A DNA stretch of 64,000 nucleotides from Acidovorax sp. RAC01. GTDB taxonomy: Bacteria; Pseudomonadota; Gammaproteobacteria; Burkholderiales; Burkholderiaceae_C. How positions within the stretch are numbered: position 1 is the first letter of the stretch; each line of letters starts with the position of its first letter. Below, in pieces: positions 1 through 7,694 of the stretch. The notes below the pieces were generated by a model. The model was not told the origin of the DNA and ran no database searches. It worked only from the letters and a program-made list of their open reading frames with translations. A program made the position numbers and the translations under genes. The DNA is taken from NCBI RefSeq assembly GCF_001714725.1, contig NZ_CP016447.1, positions 1,689,001 through 1,753,000 on the forward strand, read 5' to 3'.

Positions 1-188
1 TGACGGCACTGAGCATCGAGGCCCGCCAGGTACTGACGCGCCACCGCCCCGAAACGCTGGGCCACGCCTCTCGCATCACCGGCATCACCCCGGCGGCGAT
101 TTCGCTGCTGATGGTGCACCTCAAGAAGGGCGGCTTCCGCGAGTTTGCAGTGGTGCCCGCCAAGGCAGAAGGCGAAGTAGCGGCATGA
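1..188 (+). CDS. mnmG: MnmG (GidA), C-terminal end, cut by window edge
   Basis: The first 62 codons form an open frame ending in TGA at 186-188. The encoded tail ([10 protein letters not shown], then [19 protein letters not shown] near the end) matches the C-terminal helical domain of MnmG, the FAD-dependent enzyme that works with MnmE to install the 5-carboxymethylaminomethyl group on wobble U34 of certain tRNAs. The start lies outside the window. The stop overlaps the rsmG start as ATGA, so the two are very likely co-transcribed and translationally coupled, the usual mnmG-rsmG arrangement. Confidence 0.9.
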   Translation, partial: TALSIEARQVLTRHRPETLGHASRITGITPAAISLLMVHLKKGGFREFAVVPAKAEGEVAA

Positions 189-883
189 CCAGCGTACCGA
201 ACACCGCCGACATGCGCGCCCGCCTGGAAGCCGGGGCCATTGCGCTCGGGCTTGCGCTGACGGCCGCGCAGCTGGACCAGCTCATGGAGTTCATGGCCCA
301 GCTGCAAAAGTGGAACAAGGTCTACAACCTGACGGCTGTGCGTGACCCGCAAGAGATGCTCACGCACCACCTGCTCGACAGCCTGGCGGCGGTGGCGCCG
401 CTGCGCCGGCATGTGGCGGGCCTGGCCGGGCAGGGGGGTGCGGCATCGCCCGTGCGCTTGCTTGATGTGGGCTCGGGCGGCGGGCTGCCCGGCGTGGTGT
501 TCGCCATCTGCTGCCCCGATATGGACGTGAGCTGCGTGGACACCGTGGGCAAGAAGGCGGCCTTCATCCAGCAGGCGGCGGCGGTGCTGCGGCTGCGCAA
601 CCTGCACGGCATCCATGCGCGGGTCGAGACGCTTAGCACCCCGTTTGATGTGGTGAGCTGCCGCGCGTTTGCCTCGCTGCCCGACTTTGTCAACTGGTCG
701 CGCAGCGCACTGGCCTTGCCGCACGGCGTATGGCTGGCCATGAAGGGCAAGCGGCCTGACGAGGAGATTGCGGGCTTGCCAGCAGACGTGAACGTGTTTC
801 ACGTGGAACAGCTGCACGTGCCCGAGCTGGATGCGGAGCGCTGCATCGTCTGGATGCGCCCGCAGCCCGGCGCAGCGAAGTAA
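185..883 (+). CDS. rsmG: 16S rRNA (guanine527-N7)-methyltransferase RsmG
   Basis: This 232-residue protein has the RsmG/GidB fold. An N-terminal helical region contains [16 protein letters not shown] and HHLLDSLA, followed by the S-adenosylmethionine loop [17 protein letters not shown] near residues 95-111, and the motif [14 protein letters not shown]. The family methylates G527 of 16S rRNA; loss gives low-level streptomycin resistance. Length is normal (E. coli protein 207 residues). The ATG overlaps the mnmG stop by four bases, which fixes the start. The 3' part of the gene carries a parS-like palindrome (795-810), so this coding sequence may also act as a chromosome partition site. Confidence 0.95.
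   Translation: MTSVPNTADMRARLEAGAIALGLALTAAQLDQLMEFMAQLQKWNKVYNLTAVRDPQEMLTHHLLDSLAAVAPLRRHVAGLAGQGGAASPVRLLDVGSGGGLPGVVFAICCPDMDVSCVDTVGKKAAFIQQAAAVLRLRNLHGIHARVETLSTPFDVVSCRAFASLPDFVNWSRSALALPHGVWLAMKGKRPDEEIAGLPADVNVFHVEQLHVPELDAERCIVWMRPQPGAAK
795..810. promoter_or_regulatory. parS-like ParB binding site
   Basis: The 16-mer TGTTTCACGTGGAACA differs at one base from the perfect parS palindrome TGTTTCACGTGAAACA. It has the same GTGGAAC right half as pseudomonad parS sites. It lies inside rsmG, where it encodes part of NVFHVEQ, about 0.8 kb upstream of parA and 2.9 kb upstream of parB. parS sites near parAB and within coding sequence are known in other bacteria. Binding is inferred, not shown. 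Confidence 0.8.
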
Positions 884-1008
884 CACGCCCATCGCTGCCG
901 ATGCATTGCGTTGCCGTGCAACGCCGGGGCGGGGGCGTCGCTTAAACTCTGCCCCTCATCAACCGGGCGCGCCATGCGCCGCGGGTGTTCAAAGCTCGGG
1001 GGAATTCC

Positions 1009-1623
1009 ATGTTTGGCATTGCTGACTACGGCGCATTTGTGGCCGCCATCGTGCTGTTTCTGGCCATCCCTGGCCCGGGCAATCTGGCGCTGATTACCTC
1101 CACCAGCAAGGGCGGCGTGCGCGGCGGGCTGGCGGCCACGCTGGGTGTGATCGCTGGCGACCAGGTGCTGATGTGGGCCGCCGTCGCGGGTGTGGCTGCG
1201 TTGCTGGCCACGTACCCGGCCGCCTTCAACGCGGTGCAGTGGATCGGTGCCGTCTACCTGGCCTGGCTCGGCTTCAAGATGGTGACGGCCAAGCCCGGCG
1301 CCCAGCCCATCCTCAACATCCAGCCGCGCCAGTACTTTCGCCAGGCGGGGCTCATCACCTTGCTCAACCCCAAGGCCATCGTCTTCTACATGGCGTTCTT
1401 TCCGCTGTTTGTCGACCCGGCCCGCCATCAGGGCCTCGTCACCTTTGGCGTGATGGCGGCCACCATTGCCGCGCTCACCTTTGCCTATGGCCTCATCGTG
1501 GTGCTGCTCACCCACCACCTGGCCGAGCGCATGCGCGCCAACCCGCGCATCGGCCGCGTGCTGGAAAAGCTGGCAGGCGTCTTCCTGATCGGCTTTGGCA
1601 TCAAGCTGGCCATCTCCAAATAA
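1009..1623 (+). CDS. LysE/RhtB family amino acid exporter
   Basis: A polytopic inner-membrane protein of about 204 residues with the LysE/RhtB signature near the N-terminus (FLAIPGPGNLALI, then GGVRGGLAATLGVIAGD) and about six hydrophobic segments. The family exports amino acids or analogues by proton antiport; the substrate cannot be read from sequence. The ATG at 1009 is preferred because a G-rich Shine-Dalgarno-like stretch precedes it. An in-frame GTG at 985 would add eight residues. It lies between rsmG and parA on the same strand and is probably part of that transcription unit. Confidence 0.88.
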   Translation: MFGIADYGAFVAAIVLFLAIPGPGNLALITSTSKGGVRGGLAATLGVIAGDQVLMWAAVAGVAALLATYPAAFNAVQWIGAVYLAWLGFKMVTAKPGAQPILNIQPRQYFRQAGLITLLNPKAIVFYMAFFPLFVDPARHQGLVTFGVMAATIAALTFAYGLIVVLLTHHLAERMRANPRIGRVLEKLAGVFLIGFGIKLAISK

Positions 1624-1647
1624 CACCACACGAACTGCAGCACCCAC

Positions 1648-2478
1648 ATGGCCAAAATCTTTTGCGTTGCCAACCAGAAGGGTGGCGTCGGCAAGACCAC
1701 CACCACCGTCAACCTGGCCGCCGGCCTGGCCAAGGTAGGCCAGCGCGTGCTGATGGTGGACCTGGACCCGCAGGGCAACGCCACCATGGGTTCGGGTGTG
1801 GACAAGCGCAGCCTGGAGCTGTCGGTGTACGACGTGCTGCTCGAATCCGCCTCGGTCAAAGAGGCGGCGGTGCTGGCTGAAAAATGCGGCTTCCGGGTGC
1901 TGGGCGCCAACCGCGAACTGGCCGGTGCCGAAGTAGAACTGGTGGCCCTCGACCACCGCGAAAAGCGCCTGAAAGCCGCGCTGGCCGAGGTGGAAGCTGA
2001 CTACGACTTCGTGCTCATCGACTGCCCGCCCAGCTTGAGCATGCTCACCCTCAACGGCCTGTGCAGCGCGCACGGCGTCATCGTGCCCATGCAGTGCGAA
2101 TACTTCGCGCTCGAAGGCCTCACCGACCTGGTCAACACCATCAAGCAGGTGCACGCCAACCTCAACCCCGACCTGCAGATCATCGGCCTGCTGCGCGTGA
2201 TGTTCGACCCGCGCATCACCCTGCAGCAGCAGGTGAGCGACCAGCTCAAGGGCCACTTTGGCGACAAGGTGTTCGACACCGTGATCCCCCGCAACGTGCG
2301 CCTGGCCGAGGCCCCCAGCTACGGCCTGCCGGGCGTGGTGTTCGACCCGGCCGCGCGCGGCAGCCAGGCCTTTGTGGCGTTTGCCAAGGAAATGGTCGAG
2401 CGCGTGCAGACCATGCCGCCAGCCGCCCGCGCAGCCTCCGCAGCGGTTTCTCAAGCCAAATCGGCCCCTGGCGCTTGA
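1648..2478 (+). CDS. parA: Chromosome partitioning ATPase ParA (Soj)
   Basis: A 276-residue deviant Walker ATPase. The N-terminus reads KIFCVANQKGGVGKTTTTVN with the P-loop signature lysine, followed by VLMVDLDPQGNAT and DFVLIDCPPSLSMLTLN, the ParA Walker A', A and B regions. Family role: ATP-dependent, nucleoid-bound ParA forms gradients that move ParB-parS complexes apart and segregate the origin region. Length is typical for chromosomal ParA (about 250-280 residues). The Ala/Pro/Ser-rich tail after residue 255 is probably disordered. parB is not immediately downstream: three small genes separate them. Confidence 0.95.
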   Translation: MAKIFCVANQKGGVGKTTTTVNLAAGLAKVGQRVLMVDLDPQGNATMGSGVDKRSLELSVYDVLLESASVKEAAVLAEKCGFRVLGANRELAGAEVELVALDHREKRLKAALAEVEADYDFVLIDCPPSLSMLTLNGLCSAHGVIVPMQCEYFALEGLTDLVNTIKQVHANLNPDLQIIGLLRVMFDPRITLQQQVSDQLKGHFGDKVFDTVIPRNVRLAEAPSYGLPGVVFDPAARGSQAFVAFAKEMVERVQTMPPAARAASAAVSQAKSAPGA

Positions 2479-2485
2479 TTTGATT

Positions 2486-2512
2486 GCCTGTATAGCTATC
2501 AATTTAATAGTA
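2486..2512. repeat. AT-rich dispersed repeat copy (ATAGCTATCAATTTAATAG type)
   Basis: A short AT-rich island in GC-rich surroundings, containing ATAGCTATCAATTTAATAG. A close relative with ATAGCTATCAATTAAATAGC lies at 40624-40644, and looser relatives occur in other spacers of this window. It sits between parA and the next gene. Function unknown. Confidence 0.5.
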
Positions 2513-2526
2513 ACGTGAGTCTGCAC

Positions 2527-3075
2527 ATGGCTGCATCCCCCCGCATCCTGCTGCTGCCCGGCTGGCAGAACTCCGGCCCCGGCCACTGGCAAAGCCTGTG
2601 GGAGGCGCAGCACGGCTACCACCGCGTGGAACAGCACGACTGGATGCGCCCGCTGCGCGGCGACTGGTCGGCCCGCCTGGAAGAAACCGTGGCCGACACC
2701 GACGGTCCCGTGGTGCTGGTGGCCCACAGCCTGGGCTGCATCCTGACCGCCTGGTGGGCCACGCACACCCGCCACGCCGCCAGGGTGCGCGGCGCGCTGC
2801 TGGTGGCCCCGGGCGATGTGGAGCGCCCCGACATCGCCGCGCAGATCCACGGCTGGGCGCCGATTGCGCGCCAGCGCCTGCCGTTCCCGGCGGTGCTGGT
2901 GGGCAGCCGCAACGACCCGTATTGCAGCCTCGACCGCGCGCAGGAATTGGCCGGTGCCTGGGGTGCCCGGTTTGTCGACCTGGGTGATCGCGGCCATATC
3001 AATGCCGAGTCGGGGCTGGGCGACTGGCCCGAGGGCCACGCCCTGCTGGAGGGGCTGGCGGGTGGGGGCCAATGA
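2527..3075 (+). CDS. RBBP9/YdeN family serine hydrolase
   Basis: A protein of about 182 residues with the compact alpha/beta hydrolase fold of the RBBP9/YdeN family. The N-terminus reads ILLLPGWQNSGPGHWQSLWE, the nucleophile elbow is VVLVAHSLGCILTAWWA (Ser in GHSLG-like context), GSRNDPYC supplies the acidic residue, and GDRGHINAESGLGDWP near the C-terminus supplies the histidine. The family contains small serine hydrolases of mostly unknown substrate. ATG at 2527 fits the family N-terminus; a GTG at 2515 is possible, and neither has a good Shine-Dalgarno sequence. Its stop overlaps the next gene by ATGA. Confidence 0.85.
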   Translation: MAASPRILLLPGWQNSGPGHWQSLWEAQHGYHRVEQHDWMRPLRGDWSARLEETVADTDGPVVLVAHSLGCILTAWWATHTRHAARVRGALLVAPGDVERPDIAAQIHGWAPIARQRLPFPAVLVGSRNDPYCSLDRAQELAGAWGARFVDLGDRGHINAESGLGDWPEGHALLEGLAGGGQ

Positions 3076-3335
3076 AACTGCGAGCCTTCTGGCGCAAGCC
3101 GGTATCCGCCGGGTCTGCGGCAGCGCCCGCGCCCGCGCCGCGCAAACCCGACCCCGCATGGATCGAGGTGCCGCTCATGGTGCTCTCCTGGTTCCTGCCG
3201 GGTGGTGCGGTGGTGGTGGGCGTGCTGGGGCAGTTCATGCTGGCCCTGGTGCTGCTGGCCATCGCATCGGGTGTTTGGCTGCGTCTGTGGCGCAGCCGCA
3301 AGAGGCGGCGCACGGCCAGCCGCCCCCCACTTTGA
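3072..3335 (+). CDS. Small two-helix membrane protein, function unknown
   Basis: An 87-residue protein with a basic, Ala/Pro-rich N-terminus, two adjacent hydrophobic segments (roughly residues 35-52 and 54-70, including VLGQFMLALVLLAIASGVW) and a very basic C-terminus (LWRSRKRRR). This predicts a small inner-membrane hairpin with both ends cytoplasmic. It overlaps the upstream hydrolase by ATGA, so expression is probably coupled. I do not recognise a family. Confidence 0.6.
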   Translation: MKLRAFWRKPVSAGSAAAPAPAPRKPDPAWIEVPLMVLSWFLPGGAVVVGVLGQFMLALVLLAIASGVWLRLWRSRKRRRTASRPPL

Positions 3336-3355
3336 CACCCCTGCGCTGCTGACCC

Positions 3356-3652
3356 ATGACCCCCATCAATCTGCTTGCCATTGCCGACCAGCTTCCCCGC
3401 GCCTGGAGTTCCACCATCGTGGGCCAGGCCGCTGGCGCCAACGTCAAGGTGCTGCGGATGGATGGGGCGGCCTATCCCGACGAGTCGCACGACTTTGACG
3501 AAGCGCTGCTGGTGCTGGACGGCTGCATGCGCCTCGCCCTGCAAGGCCAGATCACCGAGGTGCAGGCCGGCGAGGTGTTCATCGTGCCGGCAGGCGTGCC
3601 CCATGCCGTGGCGCCCGGCAGCGACGGCACGCTGGTCATCATCGACCGTTAA
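3356..3652 (+). CDS. Cupin domain protein
   Basis: A 98-residue single-domain cupin. The beta-barrel motifs are degenerate: SHDFDEALLVLDGCMRLAL matches the first cupin motif and GEVFIVPAGVPHAV the second (PxGxxH). This fold is used by metal-binding enzymes and small-molecule sensors; no specific function can be read. It is 20 bases after the small membrane gene and 34 bases before the parB start, in the same orientation, so it is probably part of the parA-parB transcript. Confidence 0.8.
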   Translation: MTPINLLAIADQLPRAWSSTIVGQAAGANVKVLRMDGAAYPDESHDFDEALLVLDGCMRLALQGQITEVQAGEVFIVPAGVPHAVAPGSDGTLVIIDR

Positions 3653-3686
3653 AGATCCCCCCATTCCTTTTCGCGAGAAGCATTTC

Positions 3687-4604
3687 ATGGTCACCAAAAA
3701 ACCCAAGGGCCTCGGCCGCGGCCTCGAAGCATTGCTGGGCCCCAAGGTGGAAGACAAAGTGGAGCAGGCGCAGGCGGCCGATATAGGCCTGCCCAGCACG
3801 CTGCCCCTGAGCGAGCTGGTGCCCGGCATGTACCAGCCGCGCACCCGCATGGACGAAGGCGCGCTGTACGAGCTGGCCGAGTCCATCAAGGCCCAGGGCA
3901 TCATGCAGCCGATTCTGGTGCGGCGCCTGGCCGAGGGCGAGAATGCGGGCAAGTACGAAATCATCGCGGGCGAGCGGCGTTTTCGCGCATCGCGCCTGGC
4001 GGGCCTGGCCGAGGTGCCGGTGCTGGTGCGTGATGTGCCCAACGAAGCCGCCGCCGCCATGGCGCTCATCGAGAACATCCAGCGTGAAGACCTGAACCCG
4101 CTGGAAGAGGCCCAGGGCCTGCAGCGCCTGGTGCGCGAGTTTGGCCTCACGCACGAGCAGGCCGCCCAGGCGGTGGGCCGCTCGCGCAGCGCGGCCAGCA
4201 ACCTGCTGCGCCTGTTGAACCTGGCCGAACCGGTGCAGACCATGCTGATGGCCGGCGACATCGACATGGGCCACGCGCGCGCGCTCCTGTCGCTTGACCG
4301 CGCCGCGCAGATCACGGCGGGCAACCAGATTGCGGCCAGGAAGATGTCGGTGCGCGAGGCCGAGGCGCTGGTCAAGAAGATCGGCGCCGAGTTCAGCCTG
4401 GTGCCGCAAAAGCCCCAGAAGGAAAAGTCGCGCGACCTCAAGCGGGTGGAAGAAGAGCTGTCGGACCTGCTGATGGCCGAGGTCGAAGTGCGCGTGAAAA
4501 AGCGCGTCAAGCGCCACGGCCGGGTGGAAGACATGGGCGAGCTGGCGATCCAGTTTGGCTCGCTCGAAGCGCTCAACGGGCTGATCGACCGGCTGCGGCG
4601 CTGA
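3687..4604 (+). CDS. parB: Chromosome partitioning protein ParB (Spo0J)
   Basis: A 305-residue ParB. The N-terminal KPKGLGRGLEALLG is the conserved ParA-interacting motif. It is followed by the ParB/Srx CTPase domain (YQPRTRMDEGALYELAESIK, then IIAGERRFRASRLAGL and ENIQREDLNPLEEAQ), a helix-turn-helix DNA-binding region (GLTHEQAAQAVGRSRSAASNLLRL) and a C-terminal dimerisation segment. ParB binds parS, clamps DNA in a CTP-dependent way, and loads SMC. The ATG at 3687 is chosen because the conserved N-terminus begins there. An IS110-family element starts only seven bases after the stop. Confidence 0.95.
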   Translation: MVTKKPKGLGRGLEALLGPKVEDKVEQAQAADIGLPSTLPLSELVPGMYQPRTRMDEGALYELAESIKAQGIMQPILVRRLAEGENAGKYEIIAGERRFRASRLAGLAEVPVLVRDVPNEAAAAMALIENIQREDLNPLEEAQGLQRLVREFGLTHEQAAQAVGRSRSAASNLLRLLNLAEPVQTMLMAGDIDMGHARALLSLDRAAQITAGNQIAARKMSVREAEALVKKIGAEFSLVPQKPQKEKSRDLKRVEEELSDLLMAEVEVRVKKRVKRHGRVEDMGELAIQFGSLEALNGLIDRLRR

Positions 4605-4609
4605 GGACC

Positions 4610-5818
4610 CTATATGGGCGCCTCCCTGATTGCAAGAACTTGTGTGTGTGAAGATTCAGGAGGCATGGCTGCAGTCTTATATCCGGCACTGTTGTGCAAG
4701 CTGATATGCCTGCTGGCCCTGATGGTTCTCGCTGACGAGGTTCCCATCTGCACTCGCCTGAGCTGCTCGTCCAAGCTGTCCATAAGCATTGCTGGCAGCC
4801 GCGTCCTCGCGTCGCGCATAACGTCGGGCAACGCCTTGAGCAACGCGATGTGACCTTCCGGAAGCACGACGCCAAACTCGTAGAGTAGCCCACGCAGTTC
4901 GTTGGTTTGCATGATGCGGGTCTTCATGAGCTGCGCGCGCAGTCGGTGCAGCGACAGCACGACCTGCTGGGCCTCAGTCTTCACAGGAACGAAGCGAATT
5001 CCCGGTTGTTGGCATGCCGTCCAGATTGACCTGCCCCCTGCAGCCGTACCAATCAAAAGTGGAAGTCCGGGTTCAAGGTTAATCGATTTGTTTTTGAGTT
5101 GAAGGGTGTTGAGCTGCATCGCCACCGCCATCCTGGCCTGATGCAAGGTTTGGAACCAGCACTCGTTGAGATGCTCATCGCGGAACTTGCCATTGAAGCT
5201 CTCGATGTAGCCGTTCTGCATCGGGCGCCCCGGCTGGATCAGGATGTGGCGAATTCCATGCGCTTGCGCCCAGGCCATGAATGCCCTGCTTGTGAACTCC
5301 GGGCCGTTGTCGGTTCGCACCGCCTGAGGATACCCACGGAACAGCGCTGCCCGGTCCAGAACGCGGGTGACGTACTGGCCCGAGATGCCGAAGTCCACCA
5401 CGATGTCCACACTCTCGTGGCTGAAGTCGTCAGCGACCGTGAGGTACTTCAGGCGCCGCCCACCCGAGAGGCTGTCGCTCACGAAATCCATGCTCCACAC
5501 CTCGTTGACCGTGCGTGCCAGCTGCAGCGGCACACGCTCATTGATAGGCCGCTTGCTCTTCTTGCGCCGGCGTACAGCCAGATTGGCTTGCCGGTAAAGG
5601 CGGTACACCCGCTTGTGGTTGACGCCGGGAAACTGCGGGCGCAGCAGATCGTGGATTCGCCGATAGCCAAAGCGCCGACGCACATGCGCGATCTCCACGA
5701 TCTTCTCGTGCAGATCCAGCGTGGCCTGGTCGGCCGTTGGTGGATGTCGGTAGCTGTCGCGGGAGAGCCCCACAAGACGGCACGCGCGGCGTTCAGACAA
5801 ATGGTGCTCGCTGACCAT
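4610..5818 (-). pseudogene. Chimeric frame: IS3 OrfB running into IS110 transposase remnant
   Basis: Residues 1 to about 245 are an IS3-family OrfB with rve integrase motifs: SMDFVSD (first Asp), VRTDNGPEFTS (second Asp) and NGYIESFNGKFRDEHLNE (Glu). The usual C-terminal block with a YNxxRPHxSL-type motif is absent; the frame jumps to what is normally terminal DNA, consistent with a deletion of roughly 90 bases. Reading then leaves the IS3 end and continues in frame into IS110 transposase sequence (WTACQQPGIRFVPVKTEAQQ, then LMKTRIMQTNELRGLLYEFG) before ending in IS1111 terminal DNA. It is an accidental fusion of two broken transposases. Confidence 0.8.
4987..5026. repeat. 40-base direct repeat, left copy
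   Basis: Forty bases identical to 6189-6228, abutting the left end of the IS3 element. On the minus strand both copies encode the IS110 segment WTACQQPGIRF. IS3-family elements normally duplicate only 3-5 bases of target. Confidence 0.9.
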
Positions 5819-6188
5819 GATCCGGATCGCCTCGCGCCTGGCCTGTGGGGCTAGCGCTTTACCCCAAGAACGCTCTTGAGCGCGTGCATGTCGAGGTGGG
5901 CCTCGGCCAGCAGCCGCTTGAGTTTGGCGTTCTCGGATTCGAGCTCACGCAGGCGCTGGGCCTCCGAGACCTGCATACCGCCGAACTTGGCGCGCCACTT
6001 ATAGAACGTCGCATCGCTGAAGCCGCCGTTGCGGCACAGCTCCTTGATCGGCATGCCTGCTTCGGCCTGCCTAAGGAACCCGATGATCTGTTCCTCGCTG
6101 AATCTGCTCTTCTTCATGTCCGTCATTCTCCTGGTGGTTGACGGACTTCACTAACTTCAGACTGGTACGGCTGGAAGGGGGCAGGTCA
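5027..6188 (-). mobile_element. IS3-family (IS407-like) insertion sequence, internally deleted
   Basis: The element has imperfect terminal inverted repeats starting TGACCTGCCCCCTGCAGCC at 5027 and, read inward from 6188, TGACCTGCCCCCTTCCAGCC. It encodes OrfA and a damaged OrfB on the minus strand. Its 1162 bases are shorter than the usual 1.2-1.3 kb of this group, matching the missing part of OrfB. It interrupts the IS1111-group transposase gene and is flanked by an exact 40-base direct repeat instead of a short target duplication. Confidence 0.85.
5851..6126 (-). CDS. IS3-family transposase OrfA
   Basis: A 91-residue OrfA with the N-terminal helix-turn-helix of the IS3 family (SRFSEEQIIGFLRQAEAG, LCRNGGFSDATFYKWRAKF) followed by a leucine-zipper-like segment (LRELESENAKLKRLLAEAHL). 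In this family OrfA and OrfB are joined by programmed -1 frameshifting to make the active transposase. OrfA looks intact, but its partner OrfB has lost its C-terminal motif, so the element is probably immobile by itself. Confidence 0.85.
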   Translation of the reverse strand: MTDMKKSRFSEEQIIGFLRQAEAGMPIKELCRNGGFSDATFYKWRAKFGGMQVSEAQRLRELESENAKLKRLLAEAHLDMHALKSVLGVKR

Positions 6189-6228
6189 GAACGAAGCGAA
6201 TTCCCGGTTGTTGGCATGCCGTCCAGAT
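6189..6228. repeat. 40-base direct repeat, right copy
   Basis: Identical to 4987-5026 and abutting the right end of the IS3 element, so the pair looks like a target duplication ten times the normal length. See the finding on hybrid insertion. Confidence 0.9.
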
Positions 6229-6459
6229 CGCTTGCGCATCGGCTGCATCGGTCTTGTTGCGCCGCACAAAAGGGCGCACCTTGCGCGGTGAGATAAGTCG
6301 TACCTCGTGGCCCAATTGCATCAACGCCCGACCCCAGTCGTGTGCGCCACTACAAGCTTCCATGACGATGAGTGCCGCACTGCGATTGGCAAACCACTCC
6401 AGCATCTTTGCGCGTTTCAACTGCAAGCGCTCGATGCAACCCGTATCCATCTCGACCTA
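6189..6459 (-). pseudogene. IS110-family transposase, middle fragment
   Basis: Minus-strand fragment reading MDTGCIERLQLKRAK, then ALIVMEACSGAHDWGRAL, LGHEVRLISPRKVRPF and NKTDAADAQAIW. These are the N-terminal DEDD-type catalytic landmarks of IS110 transposases (the ME.C and DAADA blocks). It is cut at the upstream side by the IS5-family element and at the downstream side by the IS3 element. Confidence 0.85.
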
Positions 6460-6460
6460 G

Positions 6461-7637
6461 GGTCCCTCTGCACAAATCCCTGCGCTGTGTGCCTGGACAT
6501 GGCTGAAGCCCAGACAATAAGGCCATGAAGCAAAGCAGCCTGGGACTGAGCAACACCACCAAGCGCACGCGCAAGCGTGAATTCCTTGACTCCATGGAAC
6601 TGGTGGTGCCCTGGGCTGAACTGGTCTCGCTGATAGAGCCCTACGCACCCGAGTGCGGACGCCGGGGCCAGCAGCCTTTTTCGGTGCAGATCCTGCTGCG
6701 CATCCATTTCATGCAGCAGTGGTTCAAGCTCAGCGACCCAGCCATGGAAGAAGCACTGCACGACGTGCCTGCCTTTCGGGACTTTGCCGGCCTGTCTCAC
6801 TGGGATGAACACATCCCCAGTGAATCGAGCATCTTGCGTTTCAGGCATCTGCTGGAGCGCCACAAGCTGGCCGAACAAATACTCGCTACCGTCAATGCGC
6901 TGCTGCAGGCCAAAGGGCTGCAACTCAAAGCGGGCACGGTGGTGGATGCCACGCTCATTGCCGCACCCAGCTCCACCAAGAATCAAAAGGGCGAGCGCGA
7001 CCCCGAGATGCACCAAAGCAAGAAGGGCAACCAGTGGTACTTCGGCATGAAGGCCCACATTGGCGTAGATGCGGACTCAGGCCTGGTGCACAGCGTTCGA
7101 GGCACCAGCGGCAATGTGAACGACGTGGTTGAAGCAAACAGTCTGCTGCATGGGCAAGAAACTGATGCCTTTGGTGACGCGGGCTACCAAGGGGTGGACA
7201 GGCGGCCCGATGCCAACAAGAACGTGCGATGGCATGTGGCCATGCGCCCTGGGTTGCGCCGGGCTCTGGACAAGGGCAACCCTGTGGGGGTGCTGATCGA
7301 TCAACTTGAACGCACCAAGGCCAGCATCCGGGCCAGGGTGGAGCACCCGTTCCGAGTGATCAAGCAGCAGTTTGGATATGTGAAGGTGCGCTACCGTGGG
7401 CTCAAGAAGAACACGGCGCAGATCGTCACGCTATTTGCGCTGTCAAATCTGTGGATGGCAAGGCACAAACTGCTGGCCTGTCGGGGACAGGTGCGTCTGC
7501 AAGGGGCTTAATGCCCCGCGACGCCGGGCAATTGCCCTCGCGCAGCGCCTGCTGGGCGTGCCCAACTCTCGAAAGCAGGTGCTGTTTTAGTGCGGCCTCG
7601 CTATGGCACAGCCAGAACCGATTGGTGAAGAGGTTCC
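6461..7637 (+). mobile_element. IS5-family insertion sequence with CTAG target duplication
   Basis: The 1177-base element carries one transposase gene and imperfect terminal inverted repeats (GGTCCCTCTGCACAAATC at 6461; GGAACCTCTTCACCAATC read inward from 7637; 14 of 18 match). It is flanked on both sides by CTAG (6457-6460 and 7638-7641), the YTAR-type four-base duplication typical of the IS5 group. It is inserted close to the 5' end of the IS1111-group transposase gene. Gene and ends look intact, so it may still be mobile. Confidence 0.9.
6525..7511 (+). CDS. IS5-family DDE transposase
   Basis: A 328-residue protein with the IS5-group architecture. The N-terminal region includes GRRGQQPFSVQILLRIHFMQ and IPSESSILRFRHLLERH. 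The catalytic triad is visible as VVDATLIAAPSSTKN (first Asp, about residue 143), TDAFGDAGYQG (second Asp) and RARVEHPFRVIKQQFG (Glu, in the YREK-like region). Length matches the family (about 325 residues). The ATG is 64 bases inside the left end. No frameshift or stop is visible, so the protein should be functional. Confidence 0.93.
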   Translation: MKQSSLGLSNTTKRTRKREFLDSMELVVPWAELVSLIEPYAPECGRRGQQPFSVQILLRIHFMQQWFKLSDPAMEEALHDVPAFRDFAGLSHWDEHIPSESSILRFRHLLERHKLAEQILATVNALLQAKGLQLKAGTVVDATLIAAPSSTKNQKGERDPEMHQSKKGNQWYFGMKAHIGVDADSGLVHSVRGTSGNVNDVVEANSLLHGQETDAFGDAGYQGVDRRPDANKNVRWHVAMRPGLRRALDKGNPVGVLIDQLERTKASIRARVEHPFRVIKQQFGYVKVRYRGLKKNTAQIVTLFALSNLWMARHKLLACRGQVRLQGA

Positions 7638-7694
7638 CTAGTGCAACTGAAACACCTTCTTGGCAATGTCGACGGCAATGACTGTGCGTTCCAT
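7638..7694 (-). pseudogene. IS110-family transposase, N-terminal fragment
   Basis: Minus-strand fragment MERTVIAVDIAKKVFQLH, the classic IS110 N-terminus with the first catalytic Asp. It ends at the IS5 insertion, where the target CTAG itself puts a TAG stop in frame. The start could also be the ATG at 7706. Confidence 0.85.

Noticed and set aside
799..3159. Very long open frame on the minus strand opposite rsmG, parA and the hydrolase
   Set aside because: It is antisense to well-recognised genes, has low-complexity His/Gly/Arg-rich sequence and no family match; typical shadow in GC-rich DNA.
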